A stretch of DNA of 64,000 nucleotides from Panicum virgatum (taxonomy: Eukaryota > Streptophyta > Magnoliopsida > Poales > Poaceae). Location of the stretch: NCBI RefSeq assembly GCF_016808335.1, contig NC_053142.1:41645674-41709673 (forward strand), in the 5' to 3' direction. The position numbers were made by a program, and so were the translations under genes. Positions 42,885 through 54,800 of this stretch are shown piece by piece. The notes below the pieces were generated by a model, which searched no databases, was not told where the DNA came from, and saw only the letters and a program-made list of their open reading frames with translations. Each line of letters begins with the position of its first letter. Positions within the stretch are counted from its first letter, which is position 1.

Positions 42885-45800
42885 ATGGCGTCGATCGCGT
42901 CGCAGCTACAGGCCATCAAGTCGGCGCTTGGAGCTGCGCCCGAGCCGGCGCGGCGGCCCATCACCCGGCCGTCGGTGCTCTTCGACGCGAAGGAGGCCGC
43001 CGATATCGACCTCCGCGCCATCCTTCCCATCGCCCTCTCCGGTGCCTACCACTAACCACTCATCCGATCGATTCCAGCTTGCTGTTGCTTTGTTTACTTT
43101 GCCTTTCTAGAGCAGCCAAATATTTTTGTGAACAGCAGTTTGGTGGAGTTTTTTTGGCTAACCCGAGCAAGCTAACATCATGTTTGTCGAAGCTCTTATT
43201 TGAGATACCCTATTACTCCAGTAATTTCGCTCACTATTTTCGCCTGGAATTTAACTGCTATTTGCTGGTTGATATACACCGAATGGCATCCTTCTGCAGT
43301 TGTTCCTGTGCCTTTTTTAAACACTTGATTTCTTAAACTTCTCTAGTATCTCAAATCGAACTAAAGTTCTGTTTTACTAATATCTCGAATCAAACCAAGT
43401 TGAAAAAATTATAATATTAGGACTGCAAACACTGACCACTCGTGAATTTGCCACTCCCAGTGAATGACACGGTGGGACCATCTGTGCCTATGAAATGTGG
43501 GGCCAATGGCAAAACTGCAAAGGCCAATGTTTACGATCCCATTTTTGCAAATTTCTCAACCAAGTTAGTCTTGCATATGAAGCGCTTCAATCAAAAGCGT
43601 CCCCTACGTTATAGTATTTGATTCAAATTGCTTTGTAGGGTTGGAGCACCTTGCCAGTGTGGACGAGAGGTTTGCTAGGTACAGCAACACTCTGTTCAGG
43701 GAGACTAGCCTTGAGGTGAACCGTGAACAGCTAACTCCCAAGGAGAATGATAAACTCAACAAGTCCATCTCCACCTACCTTCGCCTTCTAGCTGGTTACT
43801 TGCATCTTCCATCTGCCCTCAAGACCCTTGAATACCTTATCCGCAGATACCTGTATGAACTAAGCTCAGCTACTTTTAAGTTGATCTTGTGACTTTAGCT
43901 TATCTCTTTTTGCTGGTGGAAACTTTCATTTAGGGTGCATGTATACAATTTGGATGATTTGCTGCTGAGCGCACTGCCGTACCATGATACACATGCATTT
44001 GTTCGGATTGTGCAGTTGGTCAACTTAGGGTGAGTGCCATGGTTCTGGATTGACACTTGTTCAACCCCTTTGTCTGCATTGATAACTTGAGGTCTGCTCG
44101 ATGATGTGCTTTCAGGAATAGTAAGTGGGCATTTCTTGATAGCGTGAAGTCCTCAGGTGCACCACCACCCAGGAGTGTTCTAGTGCAGCAGTGCATTCGG
44201 GATAAGGCTGTGCTGGAGACCCTCTGTAACTATGTAAGTCCAAAAGTTATTTCACTTTTTTCATGGTAGGTTTCCGCTACACTTTCGGAGCTTTCTAGTT
44301 GATGATTATGTTTACTTCCAGGTTACACCAACAAGGGAATTCAGTCACTCAAGGACAGTCATTTGCTTTTGCACCGCTGTGATTGTGGAGTGCTTGGGTG
44401 CCGTCCCAAAGCTTGACACAGATATAGTGCAGAGGGTCCTGGGATTTGTGTTTGACTCTCTTAATCCTGAAATAACGGGAGATCGGGATTATAAGGTCAG
44501 CTTGATTTTGCAATTTTTGTAGCATCTAAAATTGATTGACTTTTTGATGTTGTTTTATTTTCTTCTTTCCTTTTATTTTGCAATTCTTGACTGAATTGTG
44601 TGTGTACACTTATCATTTAACACCTTATGGACCTTTTTTTTTTTGTATCCACTTAACCTTAAGCATACTTATTGACATCTTGCTTTCTGTGCTATATCAT
44701 AATACTGTTGTGATGGATCTTTGTGACCAGGCAGGCGCTCTGATGATTGTTGGAGTACTTGCAACACGGGCATCTCTAGCACCAAAACTTGTCCAAAATT
44801 TGATTTTCTTTGTTGCAAGGACTGCACGACATGATGCATCTGAGTCAGTTGACTTACCATGGCTTCGTGTCGCAGTGATGGCTATTATAAGTCTTGTTCA
44901 GGTATGGGCTTTTAACTATTTGCCATACATATCCTTAACAAAGGCTGCCATACTATGCGAATATTGAACCCAATACAGGTGATGCCAAGGTAGAGGTATT
45001 GATACATTCCTTTAATTTTGCAGTCACAATCAGTCCATGACTTCCCTAAGAAGGCATTGATGATTTTGAAAGACATCAGGTTTACCTATGGTTTGTTTGT
45101 ATCATACATAGTATAAAGTATAATATTTGTTCTTTTCTGCTTCTCCCTTCTGCCATCAAGTGTTGAATTCTTGCTTTAAACTTTTTTCAGGGATTTTTCT
45201 GGGGTACTTTCCGTATTATCCAGTGAGTACAATATTGAGAGATTTGTTAGGATTTATGTTGAATCATTGGTTGACTACAGGTGATTTGCTTATCAATGTG
45301 ATCATTTTGCATAGTTTCCCTGGTGTTTTATGAATATTTGACTCTTACCATGTTAACAGTACTTCTGATGATTCCTGCCATACACACCTCATTGAAACTA
45401 TTGAGACTCTACCAATGGATAACTCTGTTGAAAGAATTGTGAGCAAGGTTCTTGGCAGCTGTCGCAAGGTATCTCGGGCCACTGAAAACCCGGATATAAA
45501 AGGTAGCTGTAACACCTTCTTCAAATCTTTTTTGAAGTAATTGAGCAATTTTATGTTGTTCTTTGTGCATATATTTATTCCAAGTATATCATGGTGTTCG
45601 CTACAACCAGTTATATATATATATATTGTATCATCTATGGTACGATTGTTTCCCCTTAACTAATGTTCTATTATTCTTCAGGAATTTGGGCTAAGAAAAT
45701 CTTGAGCACGATCGAAAGAAAATATCCATTGGAGCTACATGATGCTATTCATAAATTTCTTGAGGTACATGATGATAGACTTTCCACTAATGGAGGTTAT

Positions 45801-48800
45801 CAGTTCTTATCGCTGCAGTTTGACTGTTGTTTCTCCTGTTCTTATCTACCTTCTTTGGAATTCGACATTTTTATTTATCAGAAATCTGAAATTAACTCAA
45901 CTGGAGGGGATTCTTTATCTGAGGTGTTCGGCTTAGTGTTTGATGAAAGCAAGAAAATTCCAACTGAAATAGCTGACTCAAACATTTGGTTCAGCCTAGA
46001 CCATCCAAAGGTACATGTTGACTGAGCTTGGTGTGAATTTACTTTTTGTATACATTTTGGCGAACTTATCAGTCTCTATATTCTAGAAGAATTACTGTCC
46101 CTGGTCCACATGGTATTTGTTGAATTGAGTACTTTGGTATAATTAGCCCTTCCCAGTATTAGTTGGTCTTGTTATCTTTTCTAGACTTTAATGAAGTAAA
46201 ATTTTATCCACGATGCAGGCTATGGTACGCCAATCAGCTCTCTCAAAAATTGCTGCATCTGGCATCTTCAACAACAGTGCTCTAAATCCACAGGTAATCT
46301 TCTATATTGTTGTCTGGACATGTGTTTGGTTTCGAAAAGTGATGATCAGGTTTGCGTTGTTATGTCTGATTTTCTGCAGAAACTTATCAATATGAAAGAT
46401 GCAATATTGCGCAGTATGTATGATGATAATCTAAGTGTTGTCCAAGCTGCCTTATCCATAGAAGGACTAGCAGCTGCTGTTGCCTGTCCTGATAGCCTTC
46501 TAAAAGCATACAATGACGTGCTCACCAAATGCATCAAAATCATTAACAAGGGTGAGTAATATTTCTAATGTCTACTTCGTTGCTGTTGCTGGAGGTCCAA
46601 TGGTGTGAAGTTATTTTGTGACTTCTGTGATAGTGGTTGTTTAGGATTATTTTATATGGTTTAGCTTCTTACAGTACCCATCTACTCACAAGACATCATA
46701 ACTAATGTGTGCACTTTGAATATATAGCCATAAAGTTAGCACCAACTGGCCTGTTCATTGAAGTTGTTAAAAATAGATATATGTTGGAGTATATTGAGCC
46801 CATGTATAGAGGCCCATCTAGAGGCCCATGTGTAGGTACTATTTATACCCACCCTTCTAGGGTTGGAGGAATACAACAACTATTATCCTCCTACATGGTA
46901 TCAGGCTAGATTTTTTTTCCTCCCTACACTGCAGCCGCCGCCGCCGGCCTCCATGGCTGGCCGCTGGCCGCCGGCGCCGCCCCTCCCGGCGCCGCCCCTT
47001 CCTTCCCTCTCCCCCTTCCCTCCCCTCTTCCTTTCCTTCTGCTCCGAGCGCCGCCTGGACCGCAGCCGCTCCCTCCCCTGCTCCTGCGCGTCGGGGGCCC
47101 CTGCCTGCCCCTGCTGCGGCGGCCGCCGCCGCCGCCGGCGTGCGCACGGGGGGCGCGGCGGGCGGGGGGACCCCGGATCCACCCGCTGCCGCCGCCGCTG
47201 GCGTGCGCGCGGGCGCGGCTGGCGCGGGGGGTGCGGCCCGGGCACCCTCCTCTGGCGCCCAGGAAGCGGGAGGCGCGGCCGCCGCCCCTTGGCGCGCGCT
47301 GCAGCCGGCCGCGTGGACGCCCCTGCCTCCTCCTGCCGGGTCGAGCGCTAGCTCCCCTGCTCGCGTGGGCGTCGCTCCGCCGCTCCACTCTCCGCCTGGC
47401 GCACCTCCTGCGTCGCCACCGCTGCCTAGGGGCCCTGCCCCCTGGGCGCTGTCGCCACCCAGGGGCGGGACCCCTTCTCCTGCGCCGCCGCCGCCCAGGG
47501 GCGCTGCCCAGGCCCCTGCGCTGCTGCTCCCCTGGGCGGCGCCCCCTCCCCTGCCCTGCGCCCTCCACTGGGCTGCCCCTCCCGACCCAGATATAGGCCC
47601 ATGGGCCTCGGGCTGGGGTGTAGGTCCGGGCCAGGGCCTGGGCGGCCCGGATCTGGCTTCCGCCGCCGCGGCCCCCGCCCTGCACGTGCCGCCGCCGGTT
47701 CCCGCCCCGCCCCTGCAGGATCTCGCCGCCGCGGGCGCGGGTGCGGGGGGTGCCGCGGGCGCGCGGGGCGACCCGCTGCATTCGCTGCAGCTACAGCCCG
47801 GGCTGCAATGGCCCATGGCCGCTGCCGCCGCGCAGGCCGCCGTCGCGCCCGCCGCGCTGGCTCAGGCCATCGCGCCCGCAGACCTGGCCGCCGCCGCCGC
47901 CTTTGTGGCCGCCGTCGCGCCCGCCGCGCACGCCGCGCGGGCCGCCGCCTCCCTCGCCGTCGCGCACGCCGATGCGCCCAGGGACTCCGCGCGGGCCACT
48001 ACCTCCCTCGCCGCCGCGAGGCCTGCGTTTGGGATGCCCCCCGCGGCCGCACCGTTCGCCGCCAACGCTCCCCTATTCGCGCAGTCCTTCAGCGCCATGG
48101 GGCGGACGACGCCGGTCAGCACCGAGTGGATCGCCGACTCGGGTGCCTCCTTCCACACCACCCCAGACGTCGGTATCCTCTCTTCTGTCCGACCCCCACA
48201 CCCCTCTTGTCCTTCCATCATGGTTGGTGACGGGTCTTGCCTTCCTGTCACCGCCGTGGGTTCTGCTCCTAGCTCTTTTCTCCTTCCCAATGTCCTTGTT
48301 GCTCCTCAGATGGTTCATAACCTTCTTTCCATTCGTCAGTTCACAGCTGACAATTTCTGTTCCATCGAGTTTGATTCTTCTGGCCTCACTGTAAACGATT
48401 CGGCCTCCCGGCGTCCGCTACTCCGGTGTGACAGCACGGGGCCCCTTTACACCCTTCGCCTTCCTTCTTCCGCTGCACCACTCTCGTCTCTTCTTCGCCC
48501 TGGCCGTCTTGGTCTGCCGCTTTTGCCGCGACGCCGTCTTCCACCACTTGGCACCGTCGTCTTGGTCACCCTGGGCGCGACGTTCTGGCTCAGCTCGGTC
48601 GTAGTACCGATGTTCCTGGTACTAGGGCCCCTGCTCAGCCCCTCTGCCATGCGTGCCAGCTCGGTCGTCATGTTCGACTTCCTTTTTCCTCTTCTTCCTC
48701 GCATGCGACACATGCATTCGATCTTGTTCACTGTGACCTGTGGACCTCCCCTGTACTCAGCCTCTCTGGCTACAAGTACTATCTGGTGGTGGTCGATGAC

Positions 48801-51800
48801 TTCTCGCACTACTCTTGGACGTTTCCTTTGCGTGCCAAGTGTGAGACCTTCCCCACCCTCCTCCACTTCTTTGCCTGGGTGTCCACTCAGTTCGGCCTCA
48901 CTGTTAAGGCCGTCCAGTGCGACAACGGGCGGGAGTACGATAACTCCACCTCCCGGTCTTTCTTCCTGTCTCGGGGTGTTCAGCTGCGTATGTCTTGTCC
49001 GTATACCTCTCCTCAGAACGGCAAGGCTGAGCGGATGATTCGCACGACGAACGACGTCATGCGCACCCTTCTAATCCAGGCTTCTCTCCCCCGCGCTTCT
49101 GGGCTGAGAGCCTCCACACCGCCACCTACTTGCTCAACCGTCTTCCGTCCACTGCTTCTCCTGCTCCCACTCTACACCACGCTTTTTTCGGTACCCCTCC
49201 TCGCTACGACCACCTTCGGGTCTTCGGGTGTGCGTGTTACCCTAACACCTCCGCCACCGCTCCTCACAAGCTGGCGCCCCGCTCGACTCGTTGTGTGTTC
49301 CTCGGTTACTCCCCTGACCACAAGGGGTACCGATGCTTTGACCTCACCACTCGCCGCGTCCTGATCTCCCGACACGTTGTCTTCGACGAGTCGGATTTCC
49401 CCTACTCCACCTCCTCTACACCTTCTCCTGACCCCGAGCTGGAGTCTCTGTTTCCGTCTGACCCGGTGGTTCAGCCACCGTTACCTGTCTGTCCTTTTCC
49501 TGCAGGTTTTCCAGGCGCGCCGCCACCGTTTCCGGTGATCCCTGCTGCGCCAAGTGCGGCCCCGGTGCCCGCGGTCGTGCCACGCGCGGTCCCCAGACCT
49601 CCGGTCGTGCCGCGCGCGGACCCGGTGTCACCTGCTGCGCCACGCGCGACCCTGGTGCCTTCCCCTGCACCTGCGCGGTACGCTCAGCCGGTGCAGGTGT
49701 ACCGGCGCCGCTCGGCGCCGACCCCGACACCGCAGCAGTACGCTGAGCCGGTGCAGGTGTACCGGCGTCGTTCGGCGTCGACACCGGCGCCGCCTCCTGC
49801 TCCAGAGGCACCTGCGACGCCGACACCGCCGCCGCCGCCGCCACCTCCGGCTCCCTCTCGAGCCGAGCCGGAGGTGTACCACCCGCCGGTCATCCATCGG
49901 GATCCTCGGCATATACATCCCATGGTGACTCGGCGGATGGCGTCCCAGGCCGCGACTCTCTCCGCCACCGAGGGAGAGCCGCGGGTCTCTCCGGTACCCT
50001 CCTCTGTCCGCGACGCCTTGGCGGATCCTCACTGGCGTCGCGCGATGGAAGAGGAGTACGCGGCTCTTCTCGCCAACCAGACGTGGGACCTCGTGCCGCG
50101 TCCGTCTGGTTGCAATGTGGTGACTGGCAAGTGGATCTGGACACACAAGCGTCGGGCTGACGGCACACTGGAGCGCTACAAGGCTCGCTGGGTCCTCCGG
50201 GGGTTCACTCAGCGACCTGGTGTGGACTATGATGAGACCTTCAGCCCGGTCGTGAAGCCTGCTACGGTGCGCACGGTCCTCTCGCTTGCGCTCTCGCGCA
50301 CTTGGCCTGTGCACCAGCTGGACGTGAAGAATGCGTTTCTTTACGGCACCTTGTCCGAGACTGTCTACTACTCTCAGCCAGCGGGATTTGTGGACTCGAG
50401 TCGTCCGGATATGGTCTGCCGGCTCAACAAGTCTCTCTATGGTCTGAAGCAGGCTCCTCGGGCTTGGTACTCTCGGTTCGCCACGTTCTTGATGACACTG
50501 GGATTCACCAAGGCCAAGTCTGACACGTCTCTCTTCATCTACCGCCGTGGGGATGAGACTGCCTATCTGCTGCTATATGTCGATGACATTGTGCTCACAG
50601 CTTCCAGTCAGCAGTTGCTTCAGAGTGTCATCTCCTCTCTGCAGCAGGAGTTCGCTATGAAAGATCTCGGTCAGCTCCACCACTTATTGGGCGTCACTGT
50701 TGAGCCTCGCCCGTCTGGTCTTCTCTTTCACCAGCGGCAGTACGCCCTCGATATTCTGGAGCGGGTTGGGATGACTGAGTGCAAGCCCTGCTCCACTCCA
50801 GTCGACACTCAGGCGAAGCTGTCTGCTGATCTGGGTGATCCGGTGGCTGATCCTACTGCCTACAGGAGTCTGGCCGGCGCTTTGCAGTACCTCACCTTCA
50901 CCAGGCCGGACCTCACCTACGCTGTTCAGCAGGTCTGTCTCCATATGCATGATCCCCGGGAGTCACACCTTGCTGCGCTGAAGCGTCTCCTCCGGTACGT
51001 CCGTGGCACTGTGGACCTCGGCCTGGTACTGCACCGCTCGTCCTCTGCTGAGCTGGTGGTCTACACTGACGCTGACTGGGCTGGCTGCCCGGACACTCGT
51101 CGCTCCACCTCCGGCTACGCCGTCTTCCTGGGCGGCAACCTGGTCTCCTGGTCGTCCAAGCGGCAGCCGGTTGTCTCCCGCTCCAGTGCCGAGGCGGAGT
51201 ACCGGGCTGTCGCCAACGGCGTGGCGGAGGCGTCCTGGCTACGACAGCTCTTGGTGGAGCTTCACAGCCCGCTCGCCAAGAGCACGCTCGTCTACTGCGA
51301 CAACGTCAGCGCTGTGTACCTCTCCACCAACCCCGTCCAACATCAGCGGACGAAGCACGTGGAGATCGACCTACACTTCGTGCGCGACAGAGTCGCCATC
51401 GGCGATGTTCGGGTACTCCATGTCCCGACTACCTCCCAGTTTGCTGACATCTTCACCAAGGGGCTGCCCTCCTCGACCTTCTCGGAGTTTCGATCCAGCC
51501 TCAACGTAGCCGGTGGCTAGTTGTGGCTGCGGGGGGGTATTTGCCCTTTGTACTCTATTTGTACTCTCTTCTTGTCCAGTCTTGAACACCGCTGCGTCGG
51601 TAGTTCAGACTGCGGGGGGGTGTTAGCTTTCTTGTTGTCCAGTCTTGAACACCGCTGCGCCGGTAGTTCAGACTGCGGGGGGGTGTTGGAGTATATTGAG
51701 CCCATATATAGAGGCCCATCTAGAGGCCCATGTGTAGGTACTATTTATACCCACCCTTCTAGGGTTGGAGGAATACAACAACTATTATCCTCCTACAATA

Positions 51801-54800
51801 TAGAGATTGGCAGAAAATGCAACAAGTAACATCTCGGTGGTCTGGACCGCCTCTTCCTGCTCAATATATTTTATTGAATCTAAGGATCATTGATTCGTCT
51901 TCCTATAGTTATCCTTCTTACGATCCTGATACTCTGATATACCACATGGCAAATGTTTATCACAACTCAAGGAATTTTTTTATGTTACTGCAGGTGGTTC
52001 AAAAGCATCAAAGGCTTCTGATGTTGCTGTTTCTTGCTTGGAAAAGATGGTTATTGAATATCAATCCCATCATGTGGAACATACCAAGGACATAGCTGCA
52101 GTAGTTTTTCGTCTGCTTATTATTCACCCAAAGGTTAGCTCTAACTTATTACAATATCTCCCATTTTTATTTTTCTGCATTTATTCTCACCCTCAACGTT
52201 TTAATGAAACAGACCCTTAGAGTGAACTTAAAGGCCCTGGAGCTAGCTAAGAAAATACAATGGGAATTCTACACAAGTAGTTCTCTTGTATGTGATGAGG
52301 TCACTGTTCAGAAAATGAAGGTGAGGTTTCCTACTTGCCAGACAGCTAATCTTGTCTGTACATTGATCTTTAGTGTAACTCTGTGTAAGCATATCGGATG
52401 AAGGTGATTCATTACCTTTCCACAATTGGCACGTTGTTGCACATATTTGGTTCGATATGCCCACATACATATCTTGAACCCCATACACATGTACGGTTAG
52501 ATATGCAACAACAACAACAACAACAACATAGCCTTTTTTCCCAAGCAAGTTGGGGTAGGCTAACACGGTTAGATATGCGAGGATGTAATATTTACGGTTG
52601 AAATGTCTCTTGATATTTCAATCTAGATGATCTGAATCTGTTCTATTTATTTCTAAGTCATAAGTAATTCTTGTGTTCATTATGTTGCAGGAGAACATGA
52701 GTGCAGATTCCATTGCTTCCATTAACAAGGAGAATATCAAAGCTTTTGCTGAGACTTTCCTAGCTAACCCAAATAAGTATGTAGAGTGGTTGGCTAACTC
52801 TGGAAATGGAACTAGATTTTCTAGAACTTTATTTCTACTTGTAGTTTTGGAAACACTTGTTGCTCCCTCAGAAGGTACGATTGTCTTTGCTGTTATGCTT
52901 TCATATACTATTGTGACCGCATTTGTGGTAGTTGCAATAACAAATCTGTGCTATACTACTTATCTTTTGTTACTGATAATTGTTTGTTGACTTCTATTAC
53001 TGAAACATCCAGAAAAATGTTTATTTATACTCTTTAAAGTTCTTAAATTGTGTTTTATTTCTCCCGGTAACTTAATAGCATCTGGCATCTGATGTTTCTG
53101 ACATGCGCGCATACATCTACCGTAAAACGTTGTGTCTTGAATTGCCCTAAGTCATATAATGCCTTCCAGTTCTCTCCTGCCTGGAAATGCTGGTTGCTCT
53201 GGTAAGAAAACCACATAGGATGACTGTCTTTTCTTGATCCTTTTCAGATTTGGACAAGCAAGTGGTTCTCTGTAAAGCTTGTTTGCCAGCCCTGAAGGAT
53301 GAATGGCATCACATACAGCATGAAGACAATGGTGTTTGTGATGAGGTGTTTACAATTTACCATTCAGTGTTGAATGATTTTTCTATATTCTTTGGACTTG
53401 AACTCTCGTGTTTTGCTTTGCAGATAAGCATTGATAAGCTTGAGAAGTGCAGTTTAGAATTGGTGAAGCATATTTTTAGTAGTGATACAGAGGCATTGAA
53501 TGCTAGAATTCTTTCATGTATATTTTGGGGATTTCTAAAGGTGCAGTCCTCCTATATTAAGAAGAATTTTAGGGTATGTAACTGTTAAGCAATGACTACA
53601 TCACCTATTCTTCTCACTTCACTTTTAAGAACATCATGATCTATGCTGTATTTCTGTTGTGTGCAGATTGGCAGCGGTGAAAATGCAATGCTTGATGATT
53701 TGTTTCTCTTCTTTGTTACATCACCTGGCAAAAATGTCTTTCAGAAGCACTTAGAGTATCTCATCATTAATTGCACTGGAGCACCTTTTCAATTTATTTC
53801 AAAGTACTTTCTGGATGAAGGTTTGCTACTTTTGCTCTCTTAAGCAAAGATTATTCTGTTACTCTACAAGACTTAAGCCTGTGTCTACCGAAGAACAACT
53901 GCCATATTTCTTAGTGTAGTGCTTTTATTTAACCTTGGCATTATGCTTTGGCTTTGTTTTTTACAGGACTATTTTTTTTATTTTGTGTCACAATCAGCCT
54001 ACTTCTATATGTCCTTAATGGTTGTTCTTGTGATTCCCCTCTTTGGAAAGCTAGCTAGGCCCGGATTCCACCTCCCCAACTGCAAGTGGTGCATGATGGG
54101 TTGTTCAAAAAAAATGCAAAAAAAAAAATCACAATTGTTTGGATTTATCACAAACCATTAAATATGCAACGAAGAGTAGCAGACTAGCAATCATGATGTT
54201 ATGGATTGGTTGGATCCTTAACGAATTTAGATTCAGCTATCCTACCTACAGCCAGCTGTGAGATAAATACCATATATTTATAGCTTGATACTTCTATGTC
54301 TTAGCTTATCTAGCACTTCCAAATATAGTCATATGGTACGTGGTAGTAACTAGCTTGTTTAGTAATCAATCAATTAGTATTCTTCAAAAGGGGTTTGCCC
54401 TCCAATCCGGTGTCTATCAGAACCTCAAGTTGCACGGGAGTAGCCTGCAACCAGAGCGCGACCTGCCCTTACCTTGCCTCTGTTGTTTCCTCCTTTGCTG
54501 TATCAAATTTCAGGTATTAGGTATTAGTTAAGGATGCAGAATTGAACTTCTGCAATGTTCAACCATGTTACGTGTCCTATGGCCTTGCTGTTTCTTTATG
54601 TACTTGTTGCAATGAAGGGATGGACGCCTGGGGTGACTCTTGTATGGAATGTCCGTGCTATTGTTATGGATTATTTATTATTGTAATAAATAAAAAGCAC
54701 ATTACTCAACATGTTCAGCTGTTGACTACAAGTTTAGAGCCCCACACCTGTAGCTGTGCTGTAGCCTGTGGTGCTCATCCAATCTCCAAGGGAGCCCACA

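Larger units (their letters stand above)
46782..51797 (+). mobile_element. Young Ty1/copia retrotransposon in intron 13 of UTP10
   Basis: 5,016 bp, same orientation as the host gene, flanked by a 5-bp duplication ATATA (46777-46781 and 51798-51802). Two 114-bp LTRs differ at one position. The PBS-like TGGTATCAGG directly follows the 5' LTR and a polypurine tract directly precedes the 3' LTR. Protease, integrase, reverse transcriptase and RNase H are in copia order. Despite the recent insertion the polyprotein is broken by frame changes near 48490 and 49090, and no UBN2 gag or CCHC knuckle is visible. It must have moved using proteins from another copy. It enlarges intron 13 to 5.4 kb. Confidence 0.95.

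Noticed and set aside
46857..47816. Two long minus-strand frames (319 and 285 codons) over the copia leader
   Set aside because: Low-complexity Gly/Ala/Arg-rich translations of extreme GC sequence, opposite a copia element in plus orientation.
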